The notes under the pieces were generated by a model. That model made no database searches. It saw only the letters and a list, made by a program, of their open reading frames with translations, and was not told the origin of the DNA. Of a DNA stretch of 21,306 bases, positions 6,873 through 16,242 are shown one piece after another; the first letter of the stretch is position 1, and each line of letters begins with the position of its first letter. Both the position numbers and the translations under genes were made by a program. Source of the stretch: Lachnospiraceae bacterium (lineage in GTDB: Bacteria; Bacillota_A; Clostridia; Lachnospirales; Lachnospiraceae); contig JAGOGN010000007.1 of NCBI GenBank assembly GCA_017996675.1, positions 1 through 21,306 on the forward strand, in the 5' to 3' direction.

Positions 6873-9332
6873 ATGGCTACAACAAAAAAAAGAAACACCA
6901 AACAAAAACCTCAGAATAATACGGAAATGAGTTGGCGAAAAGAGGCTCTCTTGGTGGGAATCATTGCTATTTTTGTTCTACTTTTTATTAGCAATTTTGG
7001 CTTTGGAGGAAGAGTGGGCAATGTAATTAGTTCTTTCTTTTTTGGGATAGTGGGAATTGTAGCTTACGTATTGCCAATTGTGTTTATCTGGCTTCTTTTG
7101 TTTATTATTTCAAATAAAGAAAATAAAATTGCCTGGCTGAAAGGTTTGGCAGCTATTTTAGCGGTTGTTTTTTTTACTACGCTAATTGAAGTTGCGTTAC
7201 ACAGTGATCAACCAGTGACTTTGGTGCAGGCATTTCAAAATGGATTTGAGAGAAAAGAGGGTGGCGGAATGATCGGTGCCGCTTTTTCTGGTTTATTTTT
7301 AATGGCTTTTGGAGTAATTGGATCTTATGTGGTAAGTATAGCTGGTATCCTGATTTCTGCATTATTAGTTACAGAGAAAGCATTGTTCTCACTTTTATCT
7401 AAAAAAAGTAAGCAGGTTCGAACAGAACAAATGGCAAATCGTGAAGAGAAGATTCAAAAAAAAGAGCAGCGTCAGCTGGAGAGAGAACAGGAAAGAGAAC
7501 AGGAACGATTAAGACGAATGGATCAAAAAGTTTCTGGCGTAGCGTTGGATACGAAAATTGGACAAAGAAAGAGCGGTCCTTCCGTTGATGAAATGGCTGA
7601 AATTAATTTTTCTGGAAATGTAATTTTTGATGAATCAGATGAAACCCTTGATCTCAAACAAATACAAAATATCGAAAGTACAATGTCAAAAAGCAAACCT
7701 TCGGTAAGCGATAAGACAATTGTTACTGAAGTAACTCAAACAAAACCAGTACCGGTAGTGCCTGCAGAACCTGTAGAACCTGTTATTGTGGAGGAAAAGG
7801 AAGAAGAATTGGCAATTGTCATGAATACTGCCTGTAAACAACCGGATGACCATTATAGTTTTCCTCCTGTTCGATTATTAAAGAAAGGAAGCGGAAACAA
7901 ACAGGGTGAATCTTCTAAAACACTGAAAGATACAGCAGCAAAGCTAGAACAGACGTTAAAGAATTTTGGAGTAAACGTGACAATCACAGATGTTAGTTGC
8001 GGACCAAGTGTAACAAGATATGAATTACAACCCGAGCAGGGCGTGAAGGTTAGTAAAATTGTGTCATTGGCAGATGATATTAAGTTGAATCTTGCAGCTG
8101 CAGATGTACGAATCGAAGCGCCAATTCCTGGAAAAGCTGCGGTTGGAATCGAAGTTCCAAATAAAGAAAATGTGACAGTGATGTTGCGTGATTTAATTGA
8201 ATCAGATGCTTTTGCAAATCATAAATCTAAAATTGCATTTCCGGCTGGAAAAGATATTGGCGGAAACGTGATTGTATCGGATATTGGAAAGATGCCGCAC
8301 GTGTTAATCGCTGGCGCCACAGGCTCTGGTAAATCTGTGTGCATTAACACGATTATCATGAGTATTTTATATAAAGCCAAACCAAGCGAAGTGAAATTAA
8401 TCATGATTGATCCAAAGGTTGTGGAGCTCAGCGTTTATAATGGAATTCCGCACTTAATGATTCCTGTTGTAACTGATCCGAAAAAGGCTGCAGGAGCTTT
8501 GCATTGGGCTGTTGCAGAAATGACGGACCGTTATCAGAAATTTGCGCAGGCAAATGTACGTGATCTGGCAGGATATAACGATAAAATACAAAAGAATCTG
8601 GATCAGGGAATAATTCCTGCTGATGGTAAAATGCCTCAGATTGTAATTATTGTAGACGAATTAGCTGATTTAATGATGGTTGCACCTGGAGATGTAGAAG
8701 ATGCAATCTGTCGTTTGGCGCAGTTGGCAAGAGCTGCTGGAATTCATTTGATTCTAGCAACACAAAGACCATCTGTAAATGTTATTACTGGATTGATCAA
8801 AGCGAATATGCCGTCTCGTGTGGCGTTTGCAGTTTCAAGTGGTGTGGATTCCAGAACGATTCTCGATATGAATGGTGCAGAAAAATTGCTTGGTAAAGGT
8901 GATATGCTTTTTTATCCGCAGGGATACCAAAAACCACTACGTGTTCAGGGCGCATTCGTATCGGATGAAGAGGTGGCAAATGTGGTACAGTTTTTGACAC
9001 AACAAAATCCAGAAACCACTTATAATCCTGAAATCGAACAAAAAATGAATGGAATTACTATTGGGAAAAGTACATCGATTACCATTGGAACGGATGAAAC
9101 AGAGGATGATCGAGACCGTTATTTTGAAGAAGCGGGCCGTCTTTTAATAGAAAAAGAACGTGGTTCTATTGGAATGTTACAACGAGTGTTTAAGATTGGA
9201 TTTAATCGTGCCGCAAGAATTATGGATCAGTTACAAGAAGCTGGTGTAGTAGGTCCAGAAGAGGGAACAAAGCCTAGAAAGATCTTGCTGACCATGGAAG
9301 AATTCCAAGAATTGATTGAACAAAATCGCTAG
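6873..9332 (+). CDS. ftsK: DNA translocase FtsK/SpoIIIE
   Basis: Membrane-anchored ATP-driven DNA pump that clears chromosomes from the division or sporulation septum. It is 819 residues long, close to the Gram-positive FtsK/SpoIIIE size (about 790). In order: a basic N-tail; about four membrane helices in residues 24-170; a Lys/Glu/Gln-rich linker (about 175-330, including a [21 protein letters not shown] stretch); the alpha and beta motor domains with Walker A GATGSGKS at 481-488 and Walker [13 protein letters not shown] (Asp595, Glu596), plus [13 protein letters not shown]; and a C-terminal gamma winged helix ([20 protein letters not shown]), which in this family reads polar DNA signals. 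The gene sits 30 bases after glgA and 43 before fhs with no terminator on either side, so it is probably co-transcribed with them. FtsK and SpoIIIE roles cannot be separated from sequence alone. Confidence 0.95.
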   Translation: MATTKKRNTKQKPQNNTEMSWRKEALLVGIIAIFVLLFISNFGFGGRVGNVISSFFFGIVGIVAYVLPIVFIWLLLFIISNKENKIAWLKGLAAILAVVFFTTLIEVALHSDQPVTLVQAFQNGFERKEGGGMIGAAFSGLFLMAFGVIGSYVVSIAGILISALLVTEKALFSLLSKKSKQVRTEQMANREEKIQKKEQRQLEREQEREQERLRRMDQKVSGVALDTKIGQRKSGPSVDEMAEINFSGNVIFDESDETLDLKQIQNIESTMSKSKPSVSDKTIVTEVTQTKPVPVVPAEPVEPVIVEEKEEELAIVMNTACKQPDDHYSFPPVRLLKKGSGNKQGESSKTLKDTAAKLEQTLKNFGVNVTITDVSCGPSVTRYELQPEQGVKVSKIVSLADDIKLNLAAADVRIEAPIPGKAAVGIEVPNKENVTVMLRDLIESDAFANHKSKIAFPAGKDIGGNVIVSDIGKMPHVLIAGATGSGKSVCINTIIMSILYKAKPSEVKLIMIDPKVVELSVYNGIPHLMIPVVTDPKKAAGALHWAVAEMTDRYQKFAQANVRDLAGYNDKIQKNLDQGIIPADGKMPQIVIIVDELADLMMVAPGDVEDAICRLAQLARAAGIHLILATQRPSVNVITGLIKANMPSRVAFAVSSGVDSRTILDMNGAEKLLGKGDMLFYPQGYQKPLRVQGAFVSDEEVANVVQFLTQQNPETTYNPEIEQKMNGITIGKSTSITIGTDETEDDRDRYFEEAGRLLIEKERGSIGMLQRVFKIGFNRAARIMDQLQEAGVVGPEEGTKPRKILLTMEEFQELIEQNR

Positions 9333-9375
9333 ATGTGGTATTCTCAAAGAATTGATATACAAGGAGGAAGTACAA

Positions 9376-11046
9376 ATGAAGTCAGATATTGAAATCGCAC
9401 AGGCTGCTAAACTGGAACCGATTCGTGAGGTTGCAAAAGCGCTGGGTATATGCGAAGACGATTTGGAATTATATGGTAAATACAAAGCTAAAATTTCAGA
9501 TGAACTATGGGATCAAGTGAAAGATCGTCCAGACGGAAAGCTAATTTTGGTAACCGCTATTAATCCTACACCTGCAGGTGAAGGAAAGACCACGACAACA
9601 GTTGGATTAGGACAGGCTTTTGGCCAGTTAAATAAAAAAGCAATGATCGCATTAAGAGAACCTTCGTTAGGACCGTGTTTTGGAATTAAAGGTGGTGCTG
9701 CTGGAGGTGGAAATGCGCAGGTTATTCCAATGGAAGATCTAAACCTTCATTTTACAGGAGATTTTCATGCAATCACTTCTGCAAATAATCTATGTGCAAC
9801 ATTGTTGGATAACCACATTCAGCAAGGAAATATACTAGGAATCGATCCGAGACAAATCAAGTGGAAAAGATGTCTTGATATGAATGATCGTGTGTTAAGA
9901 AATATTGTAGTTGGTTTGGGAGCAAAGGCGGATGGAATGGTACGTGAAGACCATTTTGTTATTACAGTTGCTTCTGAAATAATGGCTGTTCTATGTCTCG
10001 CAAATGATATGGAAGATTTAAAGCAAAGACTAGGAAGAATGATCATCGCCTATAATTTTGAAGGTAAACCAGTTACTGCAAGTGATATTGAAGCAACGGG
10101 AGCAATGGCAGTGTTGCTGAAAGACGCATTGAAACCAAATCTGATTCAAACACTAGAACATACACCAGCACTTGTTCATGGTGGTCCATTTGCAAATATT
10201 GCACATGGATGTAATAGTGTTCGAGCAACAAAAACAGCGTTAAAGTTAGCAGATTATGTCATCACAGAAGCTGGGTTTGGAGCTGATTTAGGAGCAGAGA
10301 AATTCTTTGACATCAAATGCCGAATGGCTTCGCTAAAACCAGATGCAGTTGTTTTAGTGGCAACCGTACGTGCGTTAAAATATAATGGTGGTGTAGATAA
10401 AAAAGATGTTGTAAAGCCAAATATGGATGCTTTAAAAAGTGGAATCGTAAATTTGGAGAAGCACATCGAAAATCTACATAAATTTGGAGTACCTGTTGTA
10501 GTTACCCTGAATTCTTTTATTACAGATACAGAAGAAGAAATACAATTTATTGAAAACTTTTGTAAAGAGCGGCAATGTGAATTTGCATTATCCAAAGTAT
10601 GGGAACTAGGTGGTGCAGGTGGTGTCGATCTTGCAAATAAAGTCTTACAGATTATGGATGAACAACCAAGTAACTTCCGCGTTTTGTATGAAAATGAAAT
10701 TGGATTAAAAGAAAAGATTGAAACGATAGCTAGAGAAATTTATGGCGCAGATGGTGTCACTTATTCTTCACAGGCATCCAAAGAACTACAAAAGATTGAA
10801 GAGTTGGGAATGAGAGACTATCCAATTTGTATGGCGAAGACACAGTACTCGTTCTCTGATGATGAGAAAAAATTAGGCAGACCAACAAACTTTAAGATTA
10901 ATATTCGAGAAGTATATGCAAGCGCAGGAGCGGGCTTTGTTGTTGCAGTTACAGGTAATATTATGACAATGCCAGGATTGCCTAAGGTACCGGCAGCAAA
11001 TTCCATGGATGTTACCCAGGATAATAAAATCATAGGATTATTTTAA
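9376..11046 (+). CDS. fhs: Formate-tetrahydrofolate ligase
   Basis: Cytosolic enzyme that joins formate to tetrahydrofolate using ATP, giving 10-formyl-THF. It is 556 residues long, the normal length. Visible marks: the P-loop [10 protein letters not shown] (65-74), [20 protein letters not shown] (92-111), [35 protein letters not shown] and the second family signature [12 protein letters not shown]. Several usually fixed positions differ (from memory of the family): GGGN rather than GGGY at residue 113, and [10 protein letters not shown] where most members read close to VPREDGFDIT (about 188-197). ATG at 9376 is chosen because AAGGAGG (9361-9367) precedes it; the in-frame ATG at 9316 lies inside ftsK and has no such site. 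folD follows 8 bases later, so the pair is almost certainly one transcript. Confidence 0.94.
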   Translation: MKSDIEIAQAAKLEPIREVAKALGICEDDLELYGKYKAKISDELWDQVKDRPDGKLILVTAINPTPAGEGKTTTTVGLGQAFGQLNKKAMIALREPSLGPCFGIKGGAAGGGNAQVIPMEDLNLHFTGDFHAITSANNLCATLLDNHIQQGNILGIDPRQIKWKRCLDMNDRVLRNIVVGLGAKADGMVREDHFVITVASEIMAVLCLANDMEDLKQRLGRMIIAYNFEGKPVTASDIEATGAMAVLLKDALKPNLIQTLEHTPALVHGGPFANIAHGCNSVRATKTALKLADYVITEAGFGADLGAEKFFDIKCRMASLKPDAVVLVATVRALKYNGGVDKKDVVKPNMDALKSGIVNLEKHIENLHKFGVPVVVTLNSFITDTEEEIQFIENFCKERQCEFALSKVWELGGAGGVDLANKVLQIMDEQPSNFRVLYENEIGLKEKIETIAREIYGADGVTYSSQASKELQKIEELGMRDYPICMAKTQYSFSDDEKKLGRPTNFKINIREVYASAGAGFVVAVTGNIMTMPGLPKVPAANSMDVTQDNKIIGLF

Positions 11047-11054
11047 GGAGAATT

Positions 11055-11894
11055 ATGGCTGATATAATTGACGGAAGAGTAATTTCCAAAAAATTAAAAG
11101 ATGAGTTGAAACTCAGAGTGGAAGAACTAAAAAATCAAGGTATTGAATGTGCATTGGCGTTTATTCAGGTAGGAGAGGATGAAGCTTCTACAGTATATAT
11201 GAATAGCCAGCAAAAAGGATGTGCATATGTGGGGGTTCGCTCGATTGAAGTGAAGCTTCCAGTTGAAACAACTCAAGAGGAGCTTTTAAATTTAATTCAT
11301 GAGCTGAATGAAGACAAGGCAGTGAATGGAATTTTGGTAGAGACCCCTGTACCAGATCACATCAATATCAAAGCTATCATTTCTGCGATTGATCCTCAAA
11401 AAGATATGGATGGATTTCATCCGTATAATATGGGAATGCTTACAATTGGAGGAAAATCAAATCTTCCATGTACCCCTGCTGGTGTGGTAGAACTTTTAAA
11501 GCGTAGTGGTTATGAATTAGAAGGAAAGAATTGTGTAGTAGTTGGAAGAAGTCATAATGTTGGCATTCCAGCAGCACAATTAATGCTTCGAGAAAATGCT
11601 ACCGTTACGATCGCACATTCTAGAACAAAGAATTTGCAGGAAGTATGTAAACAGGCTGACATTTTAATTGTAGCAGTTGGGAAGAAGAAATTAATTACAA
11701 GAGATTATGTAAAACAGGGTGCTGTTGTTGTAGATGTTGGCATTCATGTGGATGATGATGGTTCTTTATGTGGAGATGTGGATTACAAAGACGTATTTGA
11801 GGTAGCCGGTGCAATTACTCCAGTTCCAGGAGGCGTTGGTCCGATGACCATTGTGATGTTATTGAATAGTTGTCTTAATTCTATTAAAGGTTAG
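11055..11894 (+). CDS. folD: FolD-family methylene-THF dehydrogenase with altered active site
   Basis: FolD normally oxidises 5,10-methylene-THF with NAD(P) and then hydrolyses methenyl-THF to 10-formyl-THF. This 279-residue protein has the family's length and frame: IIDGR at the start, Tyr48 of the YxxxK motif, KDMDGFHPYN (Asp117, Asp119), PCTPAG, the Rossmann GRSHNVG (164-170), AHSRTKNL and the C-terminal ITPVPGGVGPMT. Two catalytic positions differ. The residue four after Tyr48, a Lys in E. coli (Lys54) and human (Lys56) enzymes, is Gln52 (YMNSQQKGC). The usual ILVQLPLP reads ILVETPVP, putting Glu96 where the catalytic Gln belongs. The third member, the Asp of DGFHPYN, is kept. The cyclohydrolase step may be weak or lost (inference). 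AAGGAG lies just before the ATG, and the next gene follows directly. Confidence 0.9.
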   Translation: MADIIDGRVISKKLKDELKLRVEELKNQGIECALAFIQVGEDEASTVYMNSQQKGCAYVGVRSIEVKLPVETTQEELLNLIHELNEDKAVNGILVETPVPDHINIKAIISAIDPQKDMDGFHPYNMGMLTIGGKSNLPCTPAGVVELLKRSGYELEGKNCVVVGRSHNVGIPAAQLMLRENATVTIAHSRTKNLQEVCKQADILIVAVGKKKLITRDYVKQGAVVVDVGIHVDDDGSLCGDVDYKDVFEVAGAITPVPGGVGPMTIVMLLNSCLNSIKG

Positions 11895-11903
11895 GTGGAA
11901 AAT

Positions 11904-13070
11904 ATGAAGTGTTCAACTTGTGGCCATGAAGTACAACTTGGAGAGGTATATTGCCCATTTTGTGGGAAAGAAATTAGAATTGTTCCAGATTATAATGTTT
12001 TAGAAGATGATTTGAATGTTATGGTCGAGGAATCAAAGAAAATGAAGCAACAGCCTTTGCAAAAAGAGAAAAATACACAGGATAAAGTGGAAAAATGCCT
12101 TGTGGAAGAAGAGCAAAAAGTTTCGAATCAGCCTGAAAAAAATCCGAAGAAACGAATTATTATTATTTGTAGTATTGTGGCAGCAATTTTTTTAGTAGTG
12201 ATTATTTATGCATTTATTTCGACCACAAAAAAAGCAAATTCCTTTGATTTTCAATATGACAAAGCGGTAGGATATATGGATGAGGGAATGTATGATAAAG
12301 CTGGCGCATGTTTGGATAAAGCGTTAGAAATAGATTCGAATAGTGAAAAAGCAAAGTTAAAACTTGCAGAACTTTATCTTTTACAGAAAAAAGAAGCAAA
12401 AGCAATTAACCAGTATCTGGATTTGATTGAGCAGTATCCGACAAAGAAAACTGCCTATAAAGAACTTTTGAATATTTATGAAGATCAGAAAGATACCAAA
12501 GCAATTTTGAAATTAGTGGATACTTTAACAAGTAAAGAGATCAAGACGATTTTTAAAAACTATATTGTAAAGACGCCTGAGTTTGAAGTGAAACCAGGAA
12601 CTTATAATAAAGAAACAGATGTAACGATGTCTGCAAGCACCAATGCGCAGATTTATTACACATTAGATGGTACAAAGCCTACGACTAGCAGTGATTTGTA
12701 TAGTGGAAAGATCACGCTAAAAGAGGGTTCTTATACAATTCGTGCGATTGCTGTGAATGATTATGATGTATCTAGTAAAGAAAAAGAAGGTAAATTTGAA
12801 ATTGAATTGGAAGCTCCAGATGCACCAAAAGCTTCTGTGGGAAGTGGAACCTATGATTCCCTTCAGTCAATTACCATTACTGCACCGCAAGGATGTTCCA
12901 TTTACTATACCTGGGATGGAACAAACCCAAATGCAAATTCCTATGCTTATGCAGGACCTTTTGATTTGTTGCCAGGAAATAATATTTTAAGTGTGATCGC
13001 AATTGATCAGAATGAAAAAGCGAGTGAAGTAGTTCGATATAATTACATCTATAATGTTCCACAAAATTAA
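11904..13070 (+). CDS. Zinc-ribbon, TPR and chitobiase-like repeat membrane protein
   Basis: A 388-residue single-pass membrane protein of unknown function. A zinc ribbon opens it (C3, C6, C17, C20, as CxxC twice), followed by a charged linker, one membrane helix at about 84-106, TPR-like helices at about 114-205 (YMDEGMYDKAGACLDKALEI), then two beta repeats of the chitobiase C-terminal type (about 225-297 and 305-380), each with an IYYTxDGTxP core. The ribbon should lie inside the cell and the TPR and beta repeats outside. The beta repeats suggest binding to wall polymer or protein rather than catalysis. The ATG at 11904 follows AGGTGG; the GTG at 11895, directly after the folD stop, is the alternative. 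It is the last gene of the glgA-ftsK-fhs-folD run. Confidence 0.82.
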   Translation: MKCSTCGHEVQLGEVYCPFCGKEIRIVPDYNVLEDDLNVMVEESKKMKQQPLQKEKNTQDKVEKCLVEEEQKVSNQPEKNPKKRIIIICSIVAAIFLVVIIYAFISTTKKANSFDFQYDKAVGYMDEGMYDKAGACLDKALEIDSNSEKAKLKLAELYLLQKKEAKAINQYLDLIEQYPTKKTAYKELLNIYEDQKDTKAILKLVDTLTSKEIKTIFKNYIVKTPEFEVKPGTYNKETDVTMSASTNAQIYYTLDGTKPTTSSDLYSGKITLKEGSYTIRAIAVNDYDVSSKEKEGKFEIELEAPDAPKASVGSGTYDSLQSITITAPQGCSIYYTWDGTNPNANSYAYAGPFDLLPGNNILSVIAIDQNEKASEVVRYNYIYNVPQN

Positions 13071-13075
13071 ATTCG

Positions 13076-13123
13076 AAAAAAAGATTCTTCAGTCACATTA
13101 CTGTGAGTGAAGAATCTTTTTTT
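13076..13123. terminator. Bidirectional intrinsic terminator between convergent genes
   Basis: A 10-bp stem (13082-13091 with 13108-13117), one G-G mismatch and a further 5-bp stem (13093-13097 with 13102-13106) cap a 4-base loop. An A run before it and a T run after it let it act on both strands. It ends the operon from the left and the minus-strand gene from the right. Confidence 0.9.
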
Positions 13124-13129
13124 AAAAAC

Positions 13130-13741
13130 TTATTCTTTTTCATCAAATAAGTGGTTGTACAATTGTTCTGCCGCATAATCACAGTAGGATTCGGAATAAT
13201 CAGGATGAGTACTGTGAAGTGTGGATAAGATCCATTCGTTTTGCAAGAAAAATTGATCTTCTGCAAAAAGAGATGAATCTACCTGTGGGATATCGTCTCT
13301 TGTTTGAAATTCGAAAATCAAATCAGATAACTTTAGCTCTTCCTCCTGAGCTTCTAGAAGCAAATGTCTGCTTTTCTTTCTGGCATAATAAGCTAAAATT
13401 AAAGAAACGACAGCAATGCAGGATAAGATAATTGTATATTGGAGCGGAAGAACGTGATCTTCAAATAATGGAATCTTTTTAAACTCGGAGAGGACAACTA
13501 GAATGGTACAAAGTAGAAATAAAAATACAAAAGCGGTATAACTTGAGGAATATTCTTCTTTTCGTTCGGATGCTTTTGTATACATCGGTGAATTGGCTGC
13601 GTGTAAAAAATTGGATCCCTCTTTCGCACTGCTTTCAAACGATGGTGTGTCTTCAAGTGATTCTACTAATTCCACATTGCAGTCGGAACATTCTGTGATT
13701 CCAGGGACATATTCATTTTTACATTTTGGACACCAAGGCAT
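13130..13741 (-). CDS. Zinc-ribbon protein with two membrane helices
   Basis: Unknown function; 203 residues and the only minus-strand gene here. The N-terminus MPWCPKCKNEYVPGITECSD carries the first part of a four-Cys zinc ribbon (C4, C7, C18, C21), a form widespread in Firmicutes membrane proteins. Two membrane helices follow at about 67-86 and 97-121, then an acidic tail that probably faces the cytosol. The start at 13741 is set by GGAGG 6 bases upstream on the minus strand; the longer in-frame ATG at 13768 has no such site. The stop lies next to the shared terminator. It stands alone with its own promoter and may be a sensor or scaffold, but nothing in the sequence fixes a role. Confidence 0.78.
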   Translation of the reverse strand: MPWCPKCKNEYVPGITECSDCNVELVESLEDTPSFESSAKEGSNFLHAANSPMYTKASERKEEYSSSYTAFVFLFLLCTILVVLSEFKKIPLFEDHVLPLQYTIILSCIAVVSLILAYYARKKSRHLLLEAQEEELKLSDLIFEFQTRDDIPQVDSSLFAEDQFFLQNEWILSTLHSTHPDYSESYCDYAAEQLYNHLFDEKE

Positions 13742-13747
13742 GGGAAA

Positions 13748-13752
13748 CCTCC
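13748..13752 (-). promoter_or_regulatory. Ribosome binding site that fixes the start of the minus-strand zinc-ribbon gene
   Basis: GGAGG on the minus strand, 6 bases before the ATG at 13741. It lies downstream of the alternative ATG at 13768, so the shorter reading is favoured. Confidence 0.75.
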
Positions 13753-13769
13753 AATCATATTTTTTCATA

Positions 13770-13798
13770 ATTATAGCCTACATTTGTAAATAAAACAA
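13770..13798 (-). promoter_or_regulatory. Sigma-A promoter of the minus-strand zinc-ribbon gene
   Basis: On the minus strand: TTGTTT (13793-13798), a 17-base spacer and a perfect TATAAT (13770-13775). It predicts a start about 20 bases before the gene's ATG. Confidence 0.65.
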
Positions 13799-13821
13799 CT
13801 TTAAAAACCTGACCAAAAACA

Positions 13822-13850
13822 TTGCACCACCTATCAAATTGTGCTAGAAT
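13822..13850 (+). promoter_or_regulatory. Strong promoter of the tdh-kbl operon
   Basis: TTGCAC (13822-13827), a 17-base spacer and TAGAAT (13845-13850), with an extended TG at 13842-13843. It lies back to back with the promoter of the minus-strand gene and gives tdh a leader of about 77 bases. Confidence 0.75.
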
Positions 13851-13862
13851 TTAAGACAGAGA

Positions 13863-13908
13863 GTGCACAAGGCACGATCGTTAACCACACCGTTACAAAT
13901 GTAACGAT
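13863..13908 (+). promoter_or_regulatory. Structured tdh leader with competing hairpins
   Basis: A small hairpin (GTGC 13863-13866 with GCAC 13872-13875) is followed by two segments that can each pair with the same partner: ATCGTTA (13877-13883) with TAACGAT (13902-13908), or CGTTAC (13891-13896) with GTAACG (13901-13906). The AAGGAGG ribosome site starts 9 bases later. It could be an operator palindrome or a weak RNA switch. No known riboswitch class is recognised. Confidence 0.35.
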
Positions 13909-13933
13909 GGTATAACAAGGAGGATTTATAGGA

Positions 13934-14992
13934 ATGGGAAGCAACAAAATGTATGCGCTGGTGAAAGAAACACCAGGTACGGGGCTCGTGCTTAGAGAAG
14001 TAGATATCCCAACTGCAGGGAGTAATGAAGTAAAGATTAAGATTCATTATACTTCAATTTGTGGTACAGATTTACACATTTATAACTGGGATCAGTGGTC
14101 ACAGGAAACAATTAAAACACCAATGGTAATTGGTCATGAATTTGTTGGTGAAATTGTAGAAATGGGATCCAATGTAACAGGATATCAAATCGGAGACATC
14201 GTTTCCGGTGAAGGTCATATCGTATGTGGACACTGTAGAAATTGTAAGGCTGGAAAGCGTCATCTGTGTAAAAACACCATTGGTGTTGGCGTAAACAGAA
14301 ACGGATGTTTTGCAGAATATTTGGTTATTCCTGAAACAAATGTAATTAAATGTGAGCCAGGTATTTCAGAAGAATTATGTTCCTCTTTTGACCCATTGGG
14401 AAATGCTGTTCATACTGCATTAACATATAATGTTGTAGGAGAAGATGTTATTATTACTGGTGCTGGACCAATTGGAATTATGGCTGCTGCTATTTGCTGC
14501 CACAATGGTGCACGTAATGTTGTTTTAACAGACGTCAATGATTACCGTTTGGATCTTGCTCGTTCTATGTGTAATGTTCATACTGTAAATGTTGCAAGAG
14601 AAAGCTTAGATGAGAAAATGGCTGAATTAGGAATTAAAGAAGGATTTGATGTTGGACTTGAGATGTCTGGTAATGGATCTGCATTTAATTCTATGATTGA
14701 TCATATGTATAATGGTGGTAAGATTGCAGTTTTAGGTATTCAGGGTAAAGATACCATCGTTCCTTGGAACAAGATTGTTTGGAACATGCTTGAAATTAAA
14801 GGAATCTATGGCCGTGAAATGTTTGAGACCTGGTATAAAATGATGGCTATGCTTAACAGTGGATTAAATATTGACAAGATCATTACTCATAAATTTGATT
14901 TCCGTCAGTTCCAAGAAGGCTTTGATATCATGAATACCGGACAGTCTGGTAAAGTTGTATTAGACTGGACAACAGCTGGGAAAGATAGATAG
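13934..14992 (+). CDS. tdh: L-threonine 3-dehydrogenase
   Basis: Zinc-dependent medium-chain dehydrogenase that oxidises L-threonine to 2-amino-3-oxobutanoate with NAD. It is 352 residues long (E. coli Tdh is 341). Catalytic zinc and proton-relay marks are [15 protein letters not shown] (Cys43, Thr45, His48) and GHE (His68, Glu69). The structural zinc is held by C98, C101, C104 and C112 in [20 protein letters not shown]. The NAD fold shows [12 protein letters not shown] near 174-185 and an acidic residue in VLTDVND. Related polyol or butanediol dehydrogenases share these motifs, but kbl 15 bases downstream settles the role, as Tdh hands its unstable product to Kbl. AAGGAGG lies 10 bases before the ATG. 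It is transcribed from a strong promoter with a structured leader. Confidence 0.94.
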   Translation: MGSNKMYALVKETPGTGLVLREVDIPTAGSNEVKIKIHYTSICGTDLHIYNWDQWSQETIKTPMVIGHEFVGEIVEMGSNVTGYQIGDIVSGEGHIVCGHCRNCKAGKRHLCKNTIGVGVNRNGCFAEYLVIPETNVIKCEPGISEELCSSFDPLGNAVHTALTYNVVGEDVIITGAGPIGIMAAAICCHNGARNVVLTDVNDYRLDLARSMCNVHTVNVARESLDEKMAELGIKEGFDVGLEMSGNGSAFNSMIDHMYNGGKIAVLGIQGKDTIVPWNKIVWNMLEIKGIYGREMFETWYKMMAMLNSGLNIDKIITHKFDFRQFQEGFDIMNTGQSGKVVLDWTTAGKDR

Positions 14993-15007
14993 GAGAAGAA
15001 TATAATC

Positions 15008-16192
15008 ATGAAAAAAGAATGTTTGAAGTATTTTACAGAGATTGTTGAAGCATCTAAATTAGATGGAACATATAAAGAGGAAAGAATTATTACAACCCCT
15101 CAGAGAAGCAGAATTAATACCACTAAAGTAAATAATGTAATTAACATGTGTGCAAACAATTACCTTGGACTTGCTGATAATCAGGAAATCATTGAAGCTG
15201 CAAAAGCTAGTTATGAAGGTCATGGATATGGAATGTCTTCCGTACGTTTCATTTGTGGAACACAGGATATTCATAAAGAATTAGAAGCTAAGATCGCTTC
15301 CTTTTTAGAAATGGATGATACCATTCTTTACTCTTCTTGTTTTGATGCAAACGGAGGTTTGTTTGAGACTTTACTTACAGAAGAAGATTGTGTAATTTCA
15401 GATGCTTTAAATCATGCTAGTATTATCGATGGTGTTCGTTTATGTAAAGCAAAGCGCATGAGATATGCAAACAATAACATGGAAGAATTAGAGCAGTGCC
15501 TGAAAGATTCTCAGGATTGCAGAATTCGTCTGGTTGCTACAGATGGCGTGTTCTCTATGGATGGTATTGTATGTAATTTGAAAGCAGTTTGTGATTTGGC
15601 TGAAAAATATAATGCATTAGTTATGGTAGATGATAGTCATTCCGTAGGATTTATGGGAAAACATGGTAAAGGTACTCATGAGCACAGAGATGTTATGGGT
15701 AGAGTTGATATCATTACTGGTACATTAGGAAAAGCTTTAGGTGGAGCAAGTGGCGGATATACCTGTGCTAAACAGGAAATCGTTGATTTGTTAAGACAAA
15801 AAAGTAGACCTTACCTGTTTTCAAATACATTGGCACCAGCAATTGTTGCTGGATCGATTAAAACTTTTGAAATTCTGGAAAGAACAACAGAGTACAGAGA
15901 CCGTGTACATGAAAATGCTGCATACTTCCGTGAGAAAATTAAAACAGCTGGATTTGATATTATTGAAAGCGATCATCCAATTGTTGCAATCATGTTATAT
16001 GATGCAAAAGTTGCAACTGAGTTTGCAAGCAGAATGTTAGCTGAAGGAGTATATGTAGTTGGATTCTGTTATCCAGTAGTTCCACAGGGTAAAGCAAGAA
16101 TTCGTACACAGATTTCTGCAGCACATACGAAAGAAGATTTGGATTTTGCAGTAGAATGTTTCATTAAAGTTAAAAAAGATATGGGAATTTAA
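15008..16192 (+). CDS. kbl: Glycine C-acetyltransferase (2-amino-3-ketobutyrate CoA ligase)
   Basis: PLP enzyme that cleaves 2-amino-3-oxobutanoate with CoA to glycine and acetyl-CoA, completing threonine breakdown after Tdh. It is 394 residues long (E. coli Kbl is 398). It is a fold-type I alpha-oxoamine synthase: NNYLGLADN near 50-58, [12 protein letters not shown], the PLP-ring pair in [11 protein letters not shown] (Asp208, His211), and [14 protein letters not shown] with Lys242 as the Schiff-base lysine. Close relatives BioF, HemA and serine palmitoyltransferase are less likely given the Tdh neighbour. GGAGAAG follows the tdh stop directly, and a terminator lies 7 bases after the kbl stop. 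No domain is missing. Confidence 0.95.
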   Translation: MKKECLKYFTEIVEASKLDGTYKEERIITTPQRSRINTTKVNNVINMCANNYLGLADNQEIIEAAKASYEGHGYGMSSVRFICGTQDIHKELEAKIASFLEMDDTILYSSCFDANGGLFETLLTEEDCVISDALNHASIIDGVRLCKAKRMRYANNNMEELEQCLKDSQDCRIRLVATDGVFSMDGIVCNLKAVCDLAEKYNALVMVDDSHSVGFMGKHGKGTHEHRDVMGRVDIITGTLGKALGGASGGYTCAKQEIVDLLRQKSRPYLFSNTLAPAIVAGSIKTFEILERTTEYRDRVHENAAYFREKIKTAGFDIIESDHPIVAIMLYDAKVATEFASRMLAEGVYVVGFCYPVVPQGKARIRTQISAAHTKEDLDFAVECFIKVKKDMGI

Positions 16193-16199
16193 ATTATGC

Positions 16200-16224
16200 G
16201 AGGCTGCTTAGGCAGCCTCTTTTT
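16200..16224 (+). terminator. Intrinsic terminator of tdh-kbl
   Basis: GAGGCTGC (16200-16207) pairs with GCAGCCTC (16212-16219) around a 4-base loop, followed by five T. It lies only 18 bases before the rlmH start. Confidence 0.88.
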
Positions 16225-16242
16225 AACAGGTGAGGAGATTAC

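Noticed and set aside
7420..7540. Repetitive Glu/Arg/Gln codons in ftsK as a possible DNA repeat
   Set aside because: This is the charged linker expected in FtsK/SpoIIIE proteins, not a separate repeat element.
13742..13768. Longer start for the minus-strand zinc-ribbon protein
   Set aside because: The GGAGG site lies downstream of that ATG and is well placed for the ATG at 13741.
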